Part shown: positions 37,301 through 45,789 of the stretch, piece after piece
Numbering within the stretch: position 1 is the stretch's first letter
Layout of the letters: each line of letters opens with the position of its first letter
From: Paraescarpia echinospica
Lineage: Eukaryota > Annelida > Polychaeta > Sabellida > Siboglinidae
Assembly: GCA_020002185.1 (NCBI GenBank)
Contig: CM034533.1
Coordinates: 44,396,880 to 44,460,879 of the forward strand
Direction: 5' to 3'
Length of the DNA stretch: 64,000 nt
Program-made: the position numbers and the translations under genes
Notes under the pieces: model-generated
The model's input: only the letters and a program-made list of their open reading frames with translations
The model's database searches: none
Told to the model about the DNA's origin: nothing

Positions 37301-39379
37301 ATACATACAACGTCTGACATGCAATGATTCACAGCATGGATGACATCATTAGAGCTAGACTGAGAGAATTTGGAGAATCTGACCGACTGATTTACAGTGA
37401 AATAAGATAAGATTTAAATAATAACCTGATAAATGCCTATACAGTTGCTGAAAATGTTTTATTTGCATACGGGGGCAAATTACATCTTTAAATAACAAAT
37501 GCTCAGCATTAGTGTTTAATTATGAAAAAAATCATAACTTACCAGATCAGAGGGTTCTAATATATTACAGCACTAGGTCAGTTAATAGTCTTAAAAACAG
37601 GAACACAAGATAGATAATATATGCAAATGGCTTAAAGGTGAAGAATGTATTACGCATCCCCCATGATTGATTATATTTTACCTTCACTGATGAAGTCATC
37701 TTCAATTGTCACAGTTTCATACTGATATTCAGAATCTTCATCAGCAGGAATTTGTTCCCCTGTGTAACAAGTCAAGGTCACTTCAAAATCACAAGTCCTA
37801 TCATAGTTTTATTTTGTATAATAACTTTAACTATACAATGTATTTTAGTAGTTATATTTACTTTACTTATAACTCTGTTCAATCCACATATTATTATGTT
37901 CTCTTAGCAACATGAGTGAGTACCTCGGTAGTAAAGCAGTGGTAGATATATATATGTGAACAGTGACAAAATTGCACAAGTTTTGAAATGTCAGCAACAA
38001 GTGGATATGATGCGGTGTGGTTAATTAATAAATCACGATAATGGACAAGAAGCAGTTGATCCTTTCTATCTGGGTCGGCAAGGGGAAGTTTAAAATCCCA
38101 CATCTGCGCATTAAAATTTCACCTGTCATGGACTTACAGAATGATGTTCTCTATCTAGAACACATTCGTAGTTACTTCATGGTTGGGTGTGTGAAAGTTA
38201 ATAGAACATTGCCGAGCATTGGAAACAACTAGAACTAGAGGCGCCGAGCAAGCTGTATATTCAACTGACTGTGCCTGGTAACCTATTGTTGTTCCAGAAT
38301 GTATTAGGTCTAGGCCCTAATTATCTTGTCGACTAGATGTATATCACAGTTTTTTCCATGAGTAATTAAACCATGGAACACGTACACTATCAGGCAACTG
38401 TGTCAATGCACTAACAGTAAACAACTTCAAAACGAAATATAAACATTACTTTAATAGCCACTGATTGTGGGCTATATATGGGGCACAGTAGGTCAGTGCC
38501 AAATGAAATCATGTATTAGGTTTTATTAAAAGAAATCTGTATAAATGCTCACGGGAAACTAAACAATCGGCTTACTTTATACTAGTTTCGTCCTAACCTC
38601 GAATACATGAGCGCTGCTTGGGACCCATACACCAAACAAAATATTAACGAACTTGAGAAAATACAGCGACAAGCATGGATATTTGTAATGGGTAGCAGCG
38701 TAAGCCGTAACATTAATGATGAAAACACTCAAGTGGGAGTCCCTAGAACGCCGCAGAGAGGTCAGCCGTCTAGCACTGTTCTATAATTTATAAATCTCTA
38801 CACAGAGAAATAGCTCTTCCTTTGCCAAGCCACTTTGTTCACTAAATCAACAACACCCGTGGCCACAGTGAACGGTTTATTCAGGTGCTGGCATGGAGTC
38901 ACGTTTATGCTAACAGCTTTTTTAATAGAACAGTAAAGAACTGGAACGGACTAACCAAAACAGTTGTGTCTGCAGCAACGGTGGATACTTTTAAGTGTAG
39001 GCTGGGCAGACGACTCTAAATAAAAAATATTATAGACATAGACATAGAGTACAGTAGTAGGCTCCCTGTCCGAAACCCAGTCAAGGTATGAATCAATCCT
39101 TTAAACTCAAATCAAGGTATGCACTTGACTTGACTGTTGTCAGTGTTGACGTTCAACGTTGTGTTGATTACTTGAAGTTGAACTTGAACCCGTTGACATT
39201 GTAACGGTTGTTGCTCTCGCAATTTAGTTGCTTCATGACTAATATTCCAATAAGAACCAAATAACGTGTACGCACGTTATGGATGACATTATAACAATAA
39301 TTATTTACATAACAGACAAGCAATCAACGAAAAGGATACGCTCCAGATAATATTTCTCGTTCTCCGTCGCCGCCGCCAT
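21733..39379 (-). CDS. SPAG16: Sperm-associated antigen 16 / PF20 (axonemal central apparatus WD40 protein), 17 exons
   Basis: Exons, 5' to 3' on the - strand: 39340-39379, 37682-37759, 36048-36115, 34714-34838, 34092-34229, 32688-32795, 31845-32026, 29367-29512, 27765-27898, 26796-26939, 25769-25869, 24817-24901, 23780-23906, 23425-23490, 22901-23027, 22354-22418, 21733-21843. Every junction is GT-AG and phases chain exactly to 1845 nt, 614 aa (human about 631). Domains: acidic N-terminus; LisH-like segment at about 77-104; coiled coil at about 120-245; seven WD repeats from about 330 to the end. Diagnostic: [52 protein letters not shown]. Known: PF20/SPAG16 is needed for the central pair and motility of 9+2 cilia. 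The gene looks intact. Confidence 0.95.
22354..22418 (-). CDS. SPAG16: SPAG16 exon 16: WD repeat 6
   Basis: 65 bp, phase 1 to 0, acceptor GTTGCAG, donor GGACAG|GTAGGA. It encodes [20 protein letters not shown]. Confidence 0.9.
22901..23027 (-). CDS. SPAG16: SPAG16 exon 15: WD repeat 5
   Basis: 127 bp, phase 0 to 1, acceptor TCTGTTAG, donor GTCTG|GTTAGT. It encodes [17 protein letters not shown] and [14 protein letters not shown]. Confidence 0.9.
23425..23490 (-). CDS. SPAG16: SPAG16 exon 14
   Basis: 66 bp, phase 0-0, acceptor CTTTCCAG, donor CAACGT|GTGAGT. It encodes [16 protein letters not shown], matching GHMHSINDA of vertebrates. Confidence 0.9.
23780..23906 (-). CDS. SPAG16: SPAG16 exon 13: WD repeat 4
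   Basis: 127 bp, phase 2 to 0, acceptor GCGTGCAG, donor CGCTCG|GTCAGT. It encodes [20 protein letters not shown] then [12 protein letters not shown]. Confidence 0.94.
24817..24901 (-). CDS. SPAG16: SPAG16 exon 12: WD repeat 3
   Basis: 85 bp, phase 1 to 2, acceptor TGTTTCAG, donor AACAG|GTGAGG. It encodes [20 protein letters not shown] then IWDLN. Confidence 0.93.
25769..25869 (-). CDS. SPAG16: SPAG16 exon 11: WD repeat 2
   Basis: 101 bp, phase 2 to 1, acceptor CGTTTCAG, donor GCAG|GTACGC. It encodes [20 protein letters not shown], the canonical WD motif. Confidence 0.93.
26425..26672 (+). mobile_element. 3'-terminal LINE fragment (RT C-terminus) in SPAG16 intron
   Basis: The + frame reads [20 protein letters not shown] and then, after frame slips, [10 protein letters not shown], typical of the extreme C-terminus of RT proteins (GRP-x-x-TW). 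It ends in an AAGT simple repeat. Heavily truncated. Confidence 0.7.
26796..26939 (-). CDS. SPAG16: SPAG16 exon 10: WD repeat 1
   Basis: 144 bp, phase 2-2, acceptor CCTTCAG, donor CCCTC|GTAAGT. It encodes [15 protein letters not shown] then [13 protein letters not shown]. Confidence 0.92.
27765..27898 (-). CDS. SPAG16: SPAG16 exon 9: linker into propeller
   Basis: 134 bp, phase 0 to 2, acceptor TTTGTAG, donor AGCAG|GTGAGA. It starts [14 protein letters not shown], matching the SEFPID segment of vertebrate SPAG16, and ends [10 protein letters not shown], entering the first WD repeat. Confidence 0.87.
27997..28631. mobile_element. hAT-like MITE with CAG-type terminal inverted repeats
   Basis: The left end CAGGATTTCCGCCAGAA matches the inverted right end CAGTGTTTCTGCCAGAA at 14 of 17 positions. 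Both ends continue toward GGGTACG-type sequence. It has no transposase. Flanks ACAGT and ACGGT suggest a 5-bp target duplication with one change. Both flanks belong to the 33-bp minisatellite, so it inserted into that array. Confidence 0.65.
28632..28772. repeat. 33-bp tandem repeat, ~4 copies
   Basis: Unit GGTCCCCTCTGTAATACAAC plus CACCTCACATTAC. A partial copy (CCTCACATTAC) lies left of the MITE at about 27983-27993. Confidence 0.9.
29367..29512 (-). CDS. SPAG16: SPAG16 exon 8: linker
   Basis: 146 bp, phase 1 to 0, acceptor TCCCCACAG, donor CCTAAT|GTAAGT. Basic linker with [20 protein letters not shown]. Poorly conserved in the family, but the frame fits. Confidence 0.82.
29540..30270. repeat. 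53-bp minisatellite, ~13 copies, in SPAG16 intron 7
   Basis: Unit GTTTAGAACAGGAACAACAT, GCAACCGATTGCAGTGATTA, CTGGTGATACAAT. Variation is a few point changes and one short unit near 30210. It sits directly upstream of exon 8 in transcript order but does not include its acceptor. Confidence 0.93.
30418..30472. repeat. (TG)n microsatellite
   Basis: Imperfect GTGTGCGTG run in SPAG16 intron 7. Confidence 0.85.
31326..31628. repeat. (CA)n/(CACACC)n microsatellite, ~300 bp
   Basis: Nearly pure CA with periodic CC. It generates long spurious Cys-Val ORFs on the - strand. It lies in SPAG16 intron 7, about 220 bp from exon 7. Confidence 0.97.
31845..32026 (-). CDS. SPAG16: SPAG16 exon 7: coiled coil
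   Basis: 182 bp, phase 2 to 1, acceptor CATTTCAG, donor GCCAG|GTAGGT. It encodes [14 protein letters not shown] and [18 protein letters not shown], strongly conserved. Confidence 0.93.
32068..32412. repeat. (CCAT)n repeat, ~345 bp
   Basis: CATC/CACC tetranucleotide array with TCTGCC interruptions at quasi-regular spacing, in SPAG16 intron 6. The Trp-Met-Asp-Gly ORFs are spurious. Confidence 0.96.
32688..32795 (-). CDS. SPAG16: SPAG16 exon 6: coiled coil
   Basis: 108 bp, phase 2-2, acceptor GGTTGTAG, donor AAGAA|GTAAGT. It encodes [20 protein letters not shown], nearly identical to the family. Confidence 0.92.
32830..33080. repeat. Diverged tandem duplication in SPAG16 intron 5
   Basis: Two units share TATCTCCA-TT-TATG and GGGGTAGGGATCTTGGGGTCA, about 110-130 bp apart. 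No coding potential. Confidence 0.5.
34092..34229 (-). CDS. SPAG16: SPAG16 exon 5: coiled-coil start
   Basis: 138 bp, phase 2-2, acceptor TGCTGCAG, donor ACACT|GTTAGT (less usual but required by frame). It encodes [19 protein letters not shown]. Confidence 0.88.
34714..34838 (-). CDS. SPAG16: SPAG16 exon 4: LisH-like segment
   Basis: 125 bp, phase 0 to 2, acceptor GTTTCTAG, donor GAATG|GTAGGG. It encodes [15 protein letters not shown] then CLDTFQTEW, the conserved LisH-like dimerisation segment of SPAG16. Confidence 0.9.
35120..35400 (-). other. Unassigned open stretch in SPAG16 intron 3
   Basis: The - strand can encode [19 protein letters not shown] and [17 protein letters not shown] in one frame and an adjoining [14 protein letters not shown] segment in another. 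The composition looks like decayed mobile-element or retrogene protein. No family recognised, and it is not needed for the SPAG16 reading frame. Confidence 0.3.
36048..36115 (-). CDS. SPAG16: SPAG16 exon 3
   Basis: 68 bp, phase 1 to 0, acceptor TTTTGCAG, donor GCTTCT|GTATGT. It encodes [16 protein letters not shown], a likely short helix. Confidence 0.82.
36639..37242. mobile_element. hAT-like MITE with ACTAGT-rich subterminal repeats
   Basis: The left end CAGGGGTAGAACT matches the inverted right end AGTTCTACCCCTG (last base 37242). Both ends carry several copies of GGACTAGTAAA/ACTAGTCCG. Flanks TAATG (36634-36638 and 37243-37247) are identical, a 5-bp target duplication. No transposase frame. 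Confidence 0.8.
37682..37759 (-). CDS. SPAG16: SPAG16 exon 2
   Basis: 78 bp, phase 1-1, acceptor GTTACACAG, donor GAAG|GTAAAA. Acidic: [19 protein letters not shown], matching the acidic EDDYEYEEIP region of the family. Confidence 0.85.
38190..38245 (+). repeat. 3' end of the tRNA-derived SINE family
   Basis: AGTTAATAGAAC-TTGCCGAGC-TGGAAACAACTAGAACTAGA matches the tail of the SINE at 47155-47520. Confidence 0.65.
38589..39020 (+). mobile_element. Decayed LINE C-terminal fragment in SPAG16 intron 1
   Basis: The + frames read [51 protein letters not shown] and, at the end, [19 protein letters not shown]. These are the usual C-terminal blocks of jockey/CR1/L2-type RT proteins. Several frameshifts; stop and AATAAA-like tail near 39020. 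Confidence 0.8.
39340..39379 (-). CDS. SPAG16: SPAG16 exon 1 (start)
   Basis: ATG at 39379-39377 follows CACCAAG. It encodes [13 protein letters not shown], like the N-terminal YYLE of vertebrate SPAG16. The donor is GGAGC|GTATCC, phase 1; without splicing the frame stops ten codons later. Confidence 0.85.
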
Positions 39380-39394
39380 CTTGGTGTATCGTCC

Positions 39395-39408
39395 GTTGCT
39401 ATGGCAGT
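39395..39408. promoter_or_regulatory. RFX X-box-like motif upstream of SPAG16
   Basis: GTTGCTATGGCAGT differs from the palindromic RFX consensus GTTGCCATGGCAAC at two or three positions and lies about 16 bp upstream of the ATG. Known: RFX factors switch on ciliary genes through promoter X-boxes. Placement so near the ATG implies a short 5' UTR or a site within it. Confidence 0.5.
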
Positions 39409-39504
39409 GGACCACTGCGCGCTCTATTTAACTTTGTCCGTTAGAGACCGCCACTACTCGTTTGCGCCACTGTTCTGAGAGAAGGCCTACGGCTACGTAC
39501 GAAT

Positions 39505-39513
39505 GTGTGTGTG

Positions 39514-39545
<32 letters not shown>

Positions 39546-39606
39546 TGTATGTTGTGTTTTGTGTGTGTGTGGGTGTGGGTGCGTGTGTGTGTGCGTGCGT
39601 ACGTGT
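39505..39606. repeat. (TG)n microsatellite upstream of SPAG16
   Basis: TG/CG run about 130-230 bp upstream of the SPAG16 start codon. Confidence 0.93.
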
Positions 39607-39805
39607 CGGTTGTAACTTCGCCAACATTTCCCGACTGGAATGGCAATAGAACATCACTTGATTGTTTGTCTTATAATTTCACAAAACAAATACATATGCA
39701 CCAACGAATTAGCATGTCGTAGTGAATACTTGGCATGTTTGCTGTTTTCGCGAATTTAGTCTAAAACAAGAGAAGCAAAAAAATCGAATTGATGGAGGAG
39801 TTTTA

Positions 39806-40385
39806 AAGGAAATAAAAACAAGGCATTAACTAAAATTCGTTTTCTATGTGTACACAAAATTTAACATTGTATGTAACATTTGAGAATATAAAAAAAATAC
39901 AGAAAAATACATTTGTAGCATACATTTTAAACCCGTCTGTGTAGCGATTCCCGCGGAAAATTAAAATTTAATTACCTAGGCGATCACGTGGTATCGTGAC
40001 GTCACCTATGACCCACACTCGCATCAGGCCGACCCTTTCCATGCATTCAGAGCATGTTTACAAGGATAGCTTTTGGGTCGAAACGAGCGTCAGAATGAGT
40101 TATTGTGCAATATTCCGATGTAATACAAACACTAGTCATCATAGAGGAACAAACATTTATCTTACGGTTCCATATGAATCAAATTTTATTCAAAACAATG
40201 AATGCGACTGGGCCTACAGTACAAGTCGACTAGTTTTCGGCTTTCGCCGAGCTTGGGCTCGTTTTCGGAATAATTATATCGAATGCAACCAACGGGAGAT
40301 AATCTACACCAATAAACATACAACCGCCTTGTTATCGCCCATAAACAACATGGACGTAGAATCACTAGCCGAGTCATTTTGTTAG
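39806..40385 (+). mobile_element. Single-arm copy of the foldback element
   Basis: Matches 18219-18722 at high identity, from AAATAAAAA-AAGGCATTA through AATAAACATACA, and then diverges. It lacks the inverted arm and the tRNA-like part. Its open frame 39996-40385 (129 aa) corresponds to those in both arms of the palindrome. Confidence 0.85.
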
Positions 40386-40886
40386 TTATCTTTTCATAAA
40401 CTACGATTATGCTCACAACATTAAATATGTTACATATCCTCGCAAATTCCCATCATGTGCTATTATGTTATTAGTCAATCATTTTTACAAAAAAATATGC
40501 ATTAATATTGTAACAAAAATAAACACTATGTCGTATGTGTAACGCCTGTATCAATGCCGATGCATTCATGTGATCTGTGTATGACATACACGGCATTGTT
40601 GTTGCATTTACCAAGGATCAATTCCAATTCAATTCAACATACTCACAAGATGGATCAATTCCAATTCAATTAATTTTATTCAATTCCAGTTTAAATTCAA
40701 GCATTTATTGATAATTTAATTGATCAATTCAATTCATTTCCTATTCCATTAAGAATGGAACTCAGACATGCCGACTAAACATTGATAATTGTGTGCACAA
40801 TATCATATGTAATATGTAACTTGTTAAAATCATGTTGTGCTGTAGGTAACAGGACATGGTACTTACACATCAAAGATGGGACATAT
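40386..40886. other. AT-rich intergenic stretch
   Basis: About 40615-40755 is enriched in TTCAATTC and its complement and can fold back on itself. Nothing else supported. Confidence 0.4.
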
Positions 40887-42243
40887 GTGTGTTGCAGACC
40901 TGGGGCCGAAGTACTCGGTACTCGTGTACTCGAATACATTTTTGAAGTACTCGTACTCGTACTCATAAAACTTGTGGGTCATGGACTCGTACTCGTACTC
41001 ATACTCATTGTACTCAGATTTTATGAGTACATTACGAATACATCTGAGTACTTTCTCAATATGTAGTGGGGAAAATAAATATATTTGGTTATAAAATGAA
41101 ACTTTCCTGAAACATTTAAATGTTAAACTATTTTTTAAATACTTTGTTATTTCTGATAGAATACCACCTTACCATCCCTACACATAGTACATCCTCATTC
41201 TCTGATAACCATGAATCTGATACCCAAACATGGCAACAGGCAGCATCTTTTCCCAGTCAGAAACACCCTGTTAAGCAAACAGTAATTGTAGGCTATCAGT
41301 TCAGGCCATAAACCTGTTTGTTTAGTTAAGCCACCAGAATGTCCATAAAGAGCCAATTAGTAGTTAACCCACCAGTTAGACAGGAAATGCCTTTGATGTA
41401 GTTTGGAGACCATGCCACTTGACAGTGGCTGACAGTGCTAACTGCTAAGAACAAGAACTGCCAGTCTTGCTCTGTAGAAGTAAGGTGGCTCAAGTCAGAC
41501 TGCCTCCTACACTAGTATAATCCCATGCCAGCAGCCTGGCTAAAAAGTCCAAAGGGGATGCTAAGCCTGTTATGTGGACATGTGTTAACCCTATCAACAA
41601 CTAGTAGTCTACGATCAGAAAATATAAATTGCAAACTTATAATATCAGCAGATTGCTGATTGTAGAGGTGAACGAATATCTCAGTCAGCCATGTACAGAT
41701 TGTCACAGCGACCCACTGCAGTTCTGAGTTTTCCAAATCTGGCTCAGTTGGTCCCTCACCATCTCAGCATTCCAGCCTCATCAGCCCCAGTTGAAAGGGT
41801 ATTTAGCATAGCCGATAAATTATTCTGCCCTGAACGGTGCAGCCTGGAAGACTCAACCTTTGAACAACTCATGTTCATTCGGTGCAATGGCAAATAGATG
41901 ATAAGATCATACGATGCCACTGAAATGAATGCCAATGAAGTGAATTTCATTGTTGATGAAATAGAGTTTTTTTAGTTTTCCTCATAAAAAATTGATCTAT
42001 TGCCATTGCATATTCACTTGTGCTGAGTTATATAAATTATAATTAATAATTTTAAAATACGTTATTATTTAATATTTATATTTAAAAAAAGTACTCGTAC
42101 TTTTACTCGTACTCGTGAGAATGTTCTCGTACTTGTACTCGTACTCAGCTTTTAGCAATGTACTCGTACTTATCCATCATCAAAGTACTCGTACTCGTAC
42201 TTGTACTCATGAAAATGTACTCGGCCCCAGGTCTGGTGTGTTG
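40887..42243. mobile_element. hAT transposon, degenerate, with perfect 8-bp target site duplication
   Basis: The terminal inverted repeat CAGACCTGGGGCCGA (40895) is mirrored by TCGGCCCCAGGTCTG (ends 42235). Flanking GTGTGTTG at 40887-40894 and 42236-42243 is identical, the 8-bp duplication expected of hAT. Subterminal regions are packed with GTACTC hexamers (about 40910-41050 and 42090-42222). A remnant of the transposase dimerisation domain lies inside (41691-41897). Internally deleted, non-autonomous. Confidence 0.93.
41691..41897 (+). pseudogene. hAT transposase C-terminal dimerisation domain remnant
   Basis: Encodes HLSIPASSAPVERVFSIADK and then EDSTFEQLMFIRCNGK, the classic hATC signature (IPA-SAP-ERVFS and LxFLxxN). 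The upstream catalytic domain is missing. Within the transposon it can only be a fossil. Confidence 0.9.
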
Positions 42244-43313
42244 TGTTTAATGATTTGACTATTAGAAATAAATAAGAAAGAACATTCTTATCCAATGAAA
42301 GCGTGCATGGTATTGCGTGATGTTATCCCACATGTTCACATTACATGATTGTACATCTTTTTACAAGACACATTGTATATGCCCCACATCCATTGCACGG
42401 TCATTCAAGAAGCTGCAATGCTGGGTGTATACACAAATATGTGGTTATATATATATGGCTAACAGTTCCCTTTAACACATTCCAATACAACAAGTATTGT
42501 ATAATTTGCATTACACTGATGATGTGTTCACGGAAACTGTTTGAGAGAAGCTGCTTAACCTGATGGAGAAGAGAAACAATCTTGGATCATCATCAATGGC
42601 GTCACTGGAGTTGCACTAGATTATTATCGGCTGCAAGCAATGCGACAGCAGAAATTAATTGGTCATGGGAAGGACTTATAAATACACGCAATCACAGTTT
42701 CAAAGTTCAAAGGTTAAGTCAAGTAAAATCGACCTATTTCGCTGTGAATGGTGGAAATGATGACAAATAACAATGAAAATCTGGATATAGCGTATTTCAA
42801 TATTGATATATACGTATCAGATGATTTCTAAAAAAATACGTTTAAAATGAGCGCAGGAGAGATATGCGCCGTAGCGATCCAACGGTTGATTACGTTTTAT
42901 TTTACTCGACTGTTGCACCGATTGCGTGACCGGACCTATATGACCATATAAGTCAAACTGTGAGACCGTGTATTGCTGATGGCTGCACATAATGGATGCG
43001 TCCAAGTCAGCTATGCGACGGTGGTACTCGAACGGGTGTGCCAGAATCTACGAAAAACAGTCTGAATAAAACGAAAGGCAGTGAAGCAGAACTTACGAAT
43101 ACGGGGAATCCAGAGAGAACTAATGTTGATAGACAAAGTTTTAATGTGTATTTCTTCCCAAACAAAGCCGGGTACTGTGGCTAGTATCTCTAATAATTAC
43201 ATTATCAGCATGATATGGCAATATACCTATTTACGACATAACATTGATACATGTCTACTAACAAACACCATGAATTACATACCAGCACTACACCGTTTAT
43301 GTTCGTGGCGTAG
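42244..43313. other. Intergenic region, no gene recognised
   Basis: Only short frames with no family signature. Ends at the 31-bp minisatellite. Confidence 0.4.
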
Positions 43314-43317
43314 GCAT

Positions 43318-44176
43318 ACAGTACTGCAATTGTTGTTATAAGTAACATACAGTACTGCAATTGTTGTTATAAGTAACATACAGTACTGCAATTGTTGTTA
43401 CAAGTAACATACAGTACTGCAATTGTTGTTACAAGTAACATACAGTACTGCAATTGTTGTTATAAGTAACATACAGTACTGCAATTGTTGTTACAAGTAA
43501 CATACAGTACTGCAATTGTTGTTATAAGTAACATACAGTACTGCAATTGTTGTTACAAGTAACATACAGTACTGCAATTGTTGTTACAAGTAACATACAG
43601 TACTGCAATTGTTGTTACAAGTAACATACAGTACTGCAATTGTTGTTACAAGTAACATACAGTACTGCAATTGTTGTTACAAGTAACATACAGTACTGCA
43701 ATTGTTGTTATAAGTAACATACAGTACTGCAATTGTTGTTATAAGTAACACACATTAATGCAATTGTTGTTACAAGTAACATACAGTACTGCAATTGTTG
43801 TTACAAGTAACATACAGTACTGCAATTGTTGTTACAAGTAACATACAGTACTGCAATTGTTGTTACAAGTAACATACAGTACTGCAATTGTTGTTACAAG
43901 TAACATACAGTACTGCAATTGTTGTTACAAGTAACATACAGTACTGCAATTGTTATAAGTGTTGCAATTGTTGTTACAAGTAACATACAGTACTGCAATT
44001 GTTGTTACAAGTAACATACAGTACTGCAATTGTTGTTACAAGTAACATACAGTACTGCAATTGTTGTTATAAGTAACATACAGTAGTGCAATTGTTGTTA
44101 CAAATAACATACAGTACTGCAATTATTGTTATAAGTAACATACAGTAGTGCAATTATTGTTACAAGTAACATATAA
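43318..44176. repeat. 31-bp minisatellite, left copy, ~27 units
   Basis: Unit CAATTGTTGTTACAAGTAAC plus ATACAGTACTG, with T/C variation (TATAAG or TACAAG) and a truncated unit near 43950. The same array starts the right-hand block at 54105. Confidence 0.97.
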
Positions 44177-44880
44177 CTTACCCAGCCTATGGGTAACATT
44201 GGCATTACGTTATAGTTCCACTGTAGAGGGATGTATTCAATATACAGTGAAATATAACATATACCGAAAACAACATTATTATCCCTTCATTAAACATATT
44301 GAGAGTAGTATTACCTGTTTATATCACAGTCATCTTTTGTTGTATTATATAGGCAACGATCAAGTGATTTTTCTATTAGTTAATATCATTTTTCTTACGG
44401 TTATACCGTAGAGTCGACCCTATCACCTTTATAGTAGTTACACGTTCTCATCCTTTGGCGTAGGTTGAACATGACAATATGTTGTAGACTGACCTACCAC
44501 ACAACCTGGTGTATTATTCAAATCTTAACTTCCATATGCACACAGAAGATATAAGGGGATAACATAGGATGTCACGCATGGGGCCACACACACGCACGCA
44601 CGAACGCACGCTCCCACGCGCACTCACAAACGCACGCACGCACGTATGCACGCGCCCTACACACACTCACATAATTATATACATATATACATACATTGTG
44701 TGATTATGACATTGCAATACGAACTGTTGTATTATTGATCCTTTCATCAATAGTATATAGTATATTACATAAACATCTGTGTGTTTGTGTGTGCGTGTGT
44801 GCGTGCGTGTGCAAGTTTTTGTGTCGCACATAGCACGTAACGCGTGGCAGAAGTGCATTTGCACGCTGTGTAGTTATTAC

Positions 44881-45682
44881 CTAAATAGAATATATTAGTC
44901 CGCCGATCCAGTCGGTCGAGAGCTTCGTGAAGAAGAACCCCATTGTGGGGCAAGCCCAAGTTTTGCAGCTACAGTCGAACACAATCGATTTACCACTAGT
45001 AATGCTGATTAGCCAATGATATAAGGCGCTGTCCAGAGTGCAGCCATTGTGCCGTTTTGTCAAGATGCCGTAGTAGCAGAATAACTCTTGCTTCGTTAGT
45101 TCTTTAGAAGCGCTGTGAGTGTGAATATTGGCCGTGTTCACATGGAATATTTGGAGTACCTCTTTCGGCAACGGCAGGCGGTCACGTGTCCAGTTCAACA
45201 TACACACTTCAACGCGATTGGACAGGTGCGAATCTCGTATTTTCTCGCGAACTCTCGAAAGCCACGAGACGGCCTGCAGAAAAGCGTGGTAAACGTCAAT
45301 GTTTCCCTCGGGGTGCGGGGCGTCTGACGGAAGCACTATCCCACATTTCCACTGGATGGGAAAATGCGTAAAAACACAACCGACGTCAACGTCATTGCTT
45401 GGCGCAGTATCCGATTCTGATTTGACCTCCCATCGACTCAACACTGGGCCGACACCGGATCCAATGATCGGGTCTGTGTCGAAATGGCTTCGCAAGTAGA
45501 ATCGCAGGAACCAGCATGTGTCGATGAGACTGCGCCATTCCTTGCACACGAGCATGCAGCTGGCGAGGTCGGGAAGAGATAGGTGCACGAAGATTCGGGC
45601 ACACACTTGGAAGGGCAGAGCCAGAGTCTCGACGTCCGGGGTGTCGTATCGGGGAGTCTCGGCCGGCGAGGTGGACATCGAC
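44881..45682 (-). CDS. F-box protein, terminal exon (left copy)
   Basis: It encodes an F-box at the N-terminal side (LALPFQVCARIFVHLSLPDL, then CKEWRSLIDTCWF) followed by about 200 residues I do not recognise, ending GGLIYSI. Known: F-box proteins dock to SKP1 in SCF ubiquitin ligases, the rest binding substrate. The frame opens to 45783, but acceptor TTATTCCTAG at 45683-45684 joins the upstream exon 46970-47071 in phase 2 (MVR|SMSTSP), so this start is preferred. 3' part is also present, as a fragment, inside the neighbouring CR1 element. An identical gene lies at 55176-55977. Confidence 0.75.
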
Positions 45683-45789
45683 CTAGGAATAACAACAGTC
45701 ATTGTCAACGTACGACATACTACCCTTACATAACCAGCCATACAGGAATAAGACAGATCAGTAACGAATAATGTTACACACATAACGTT

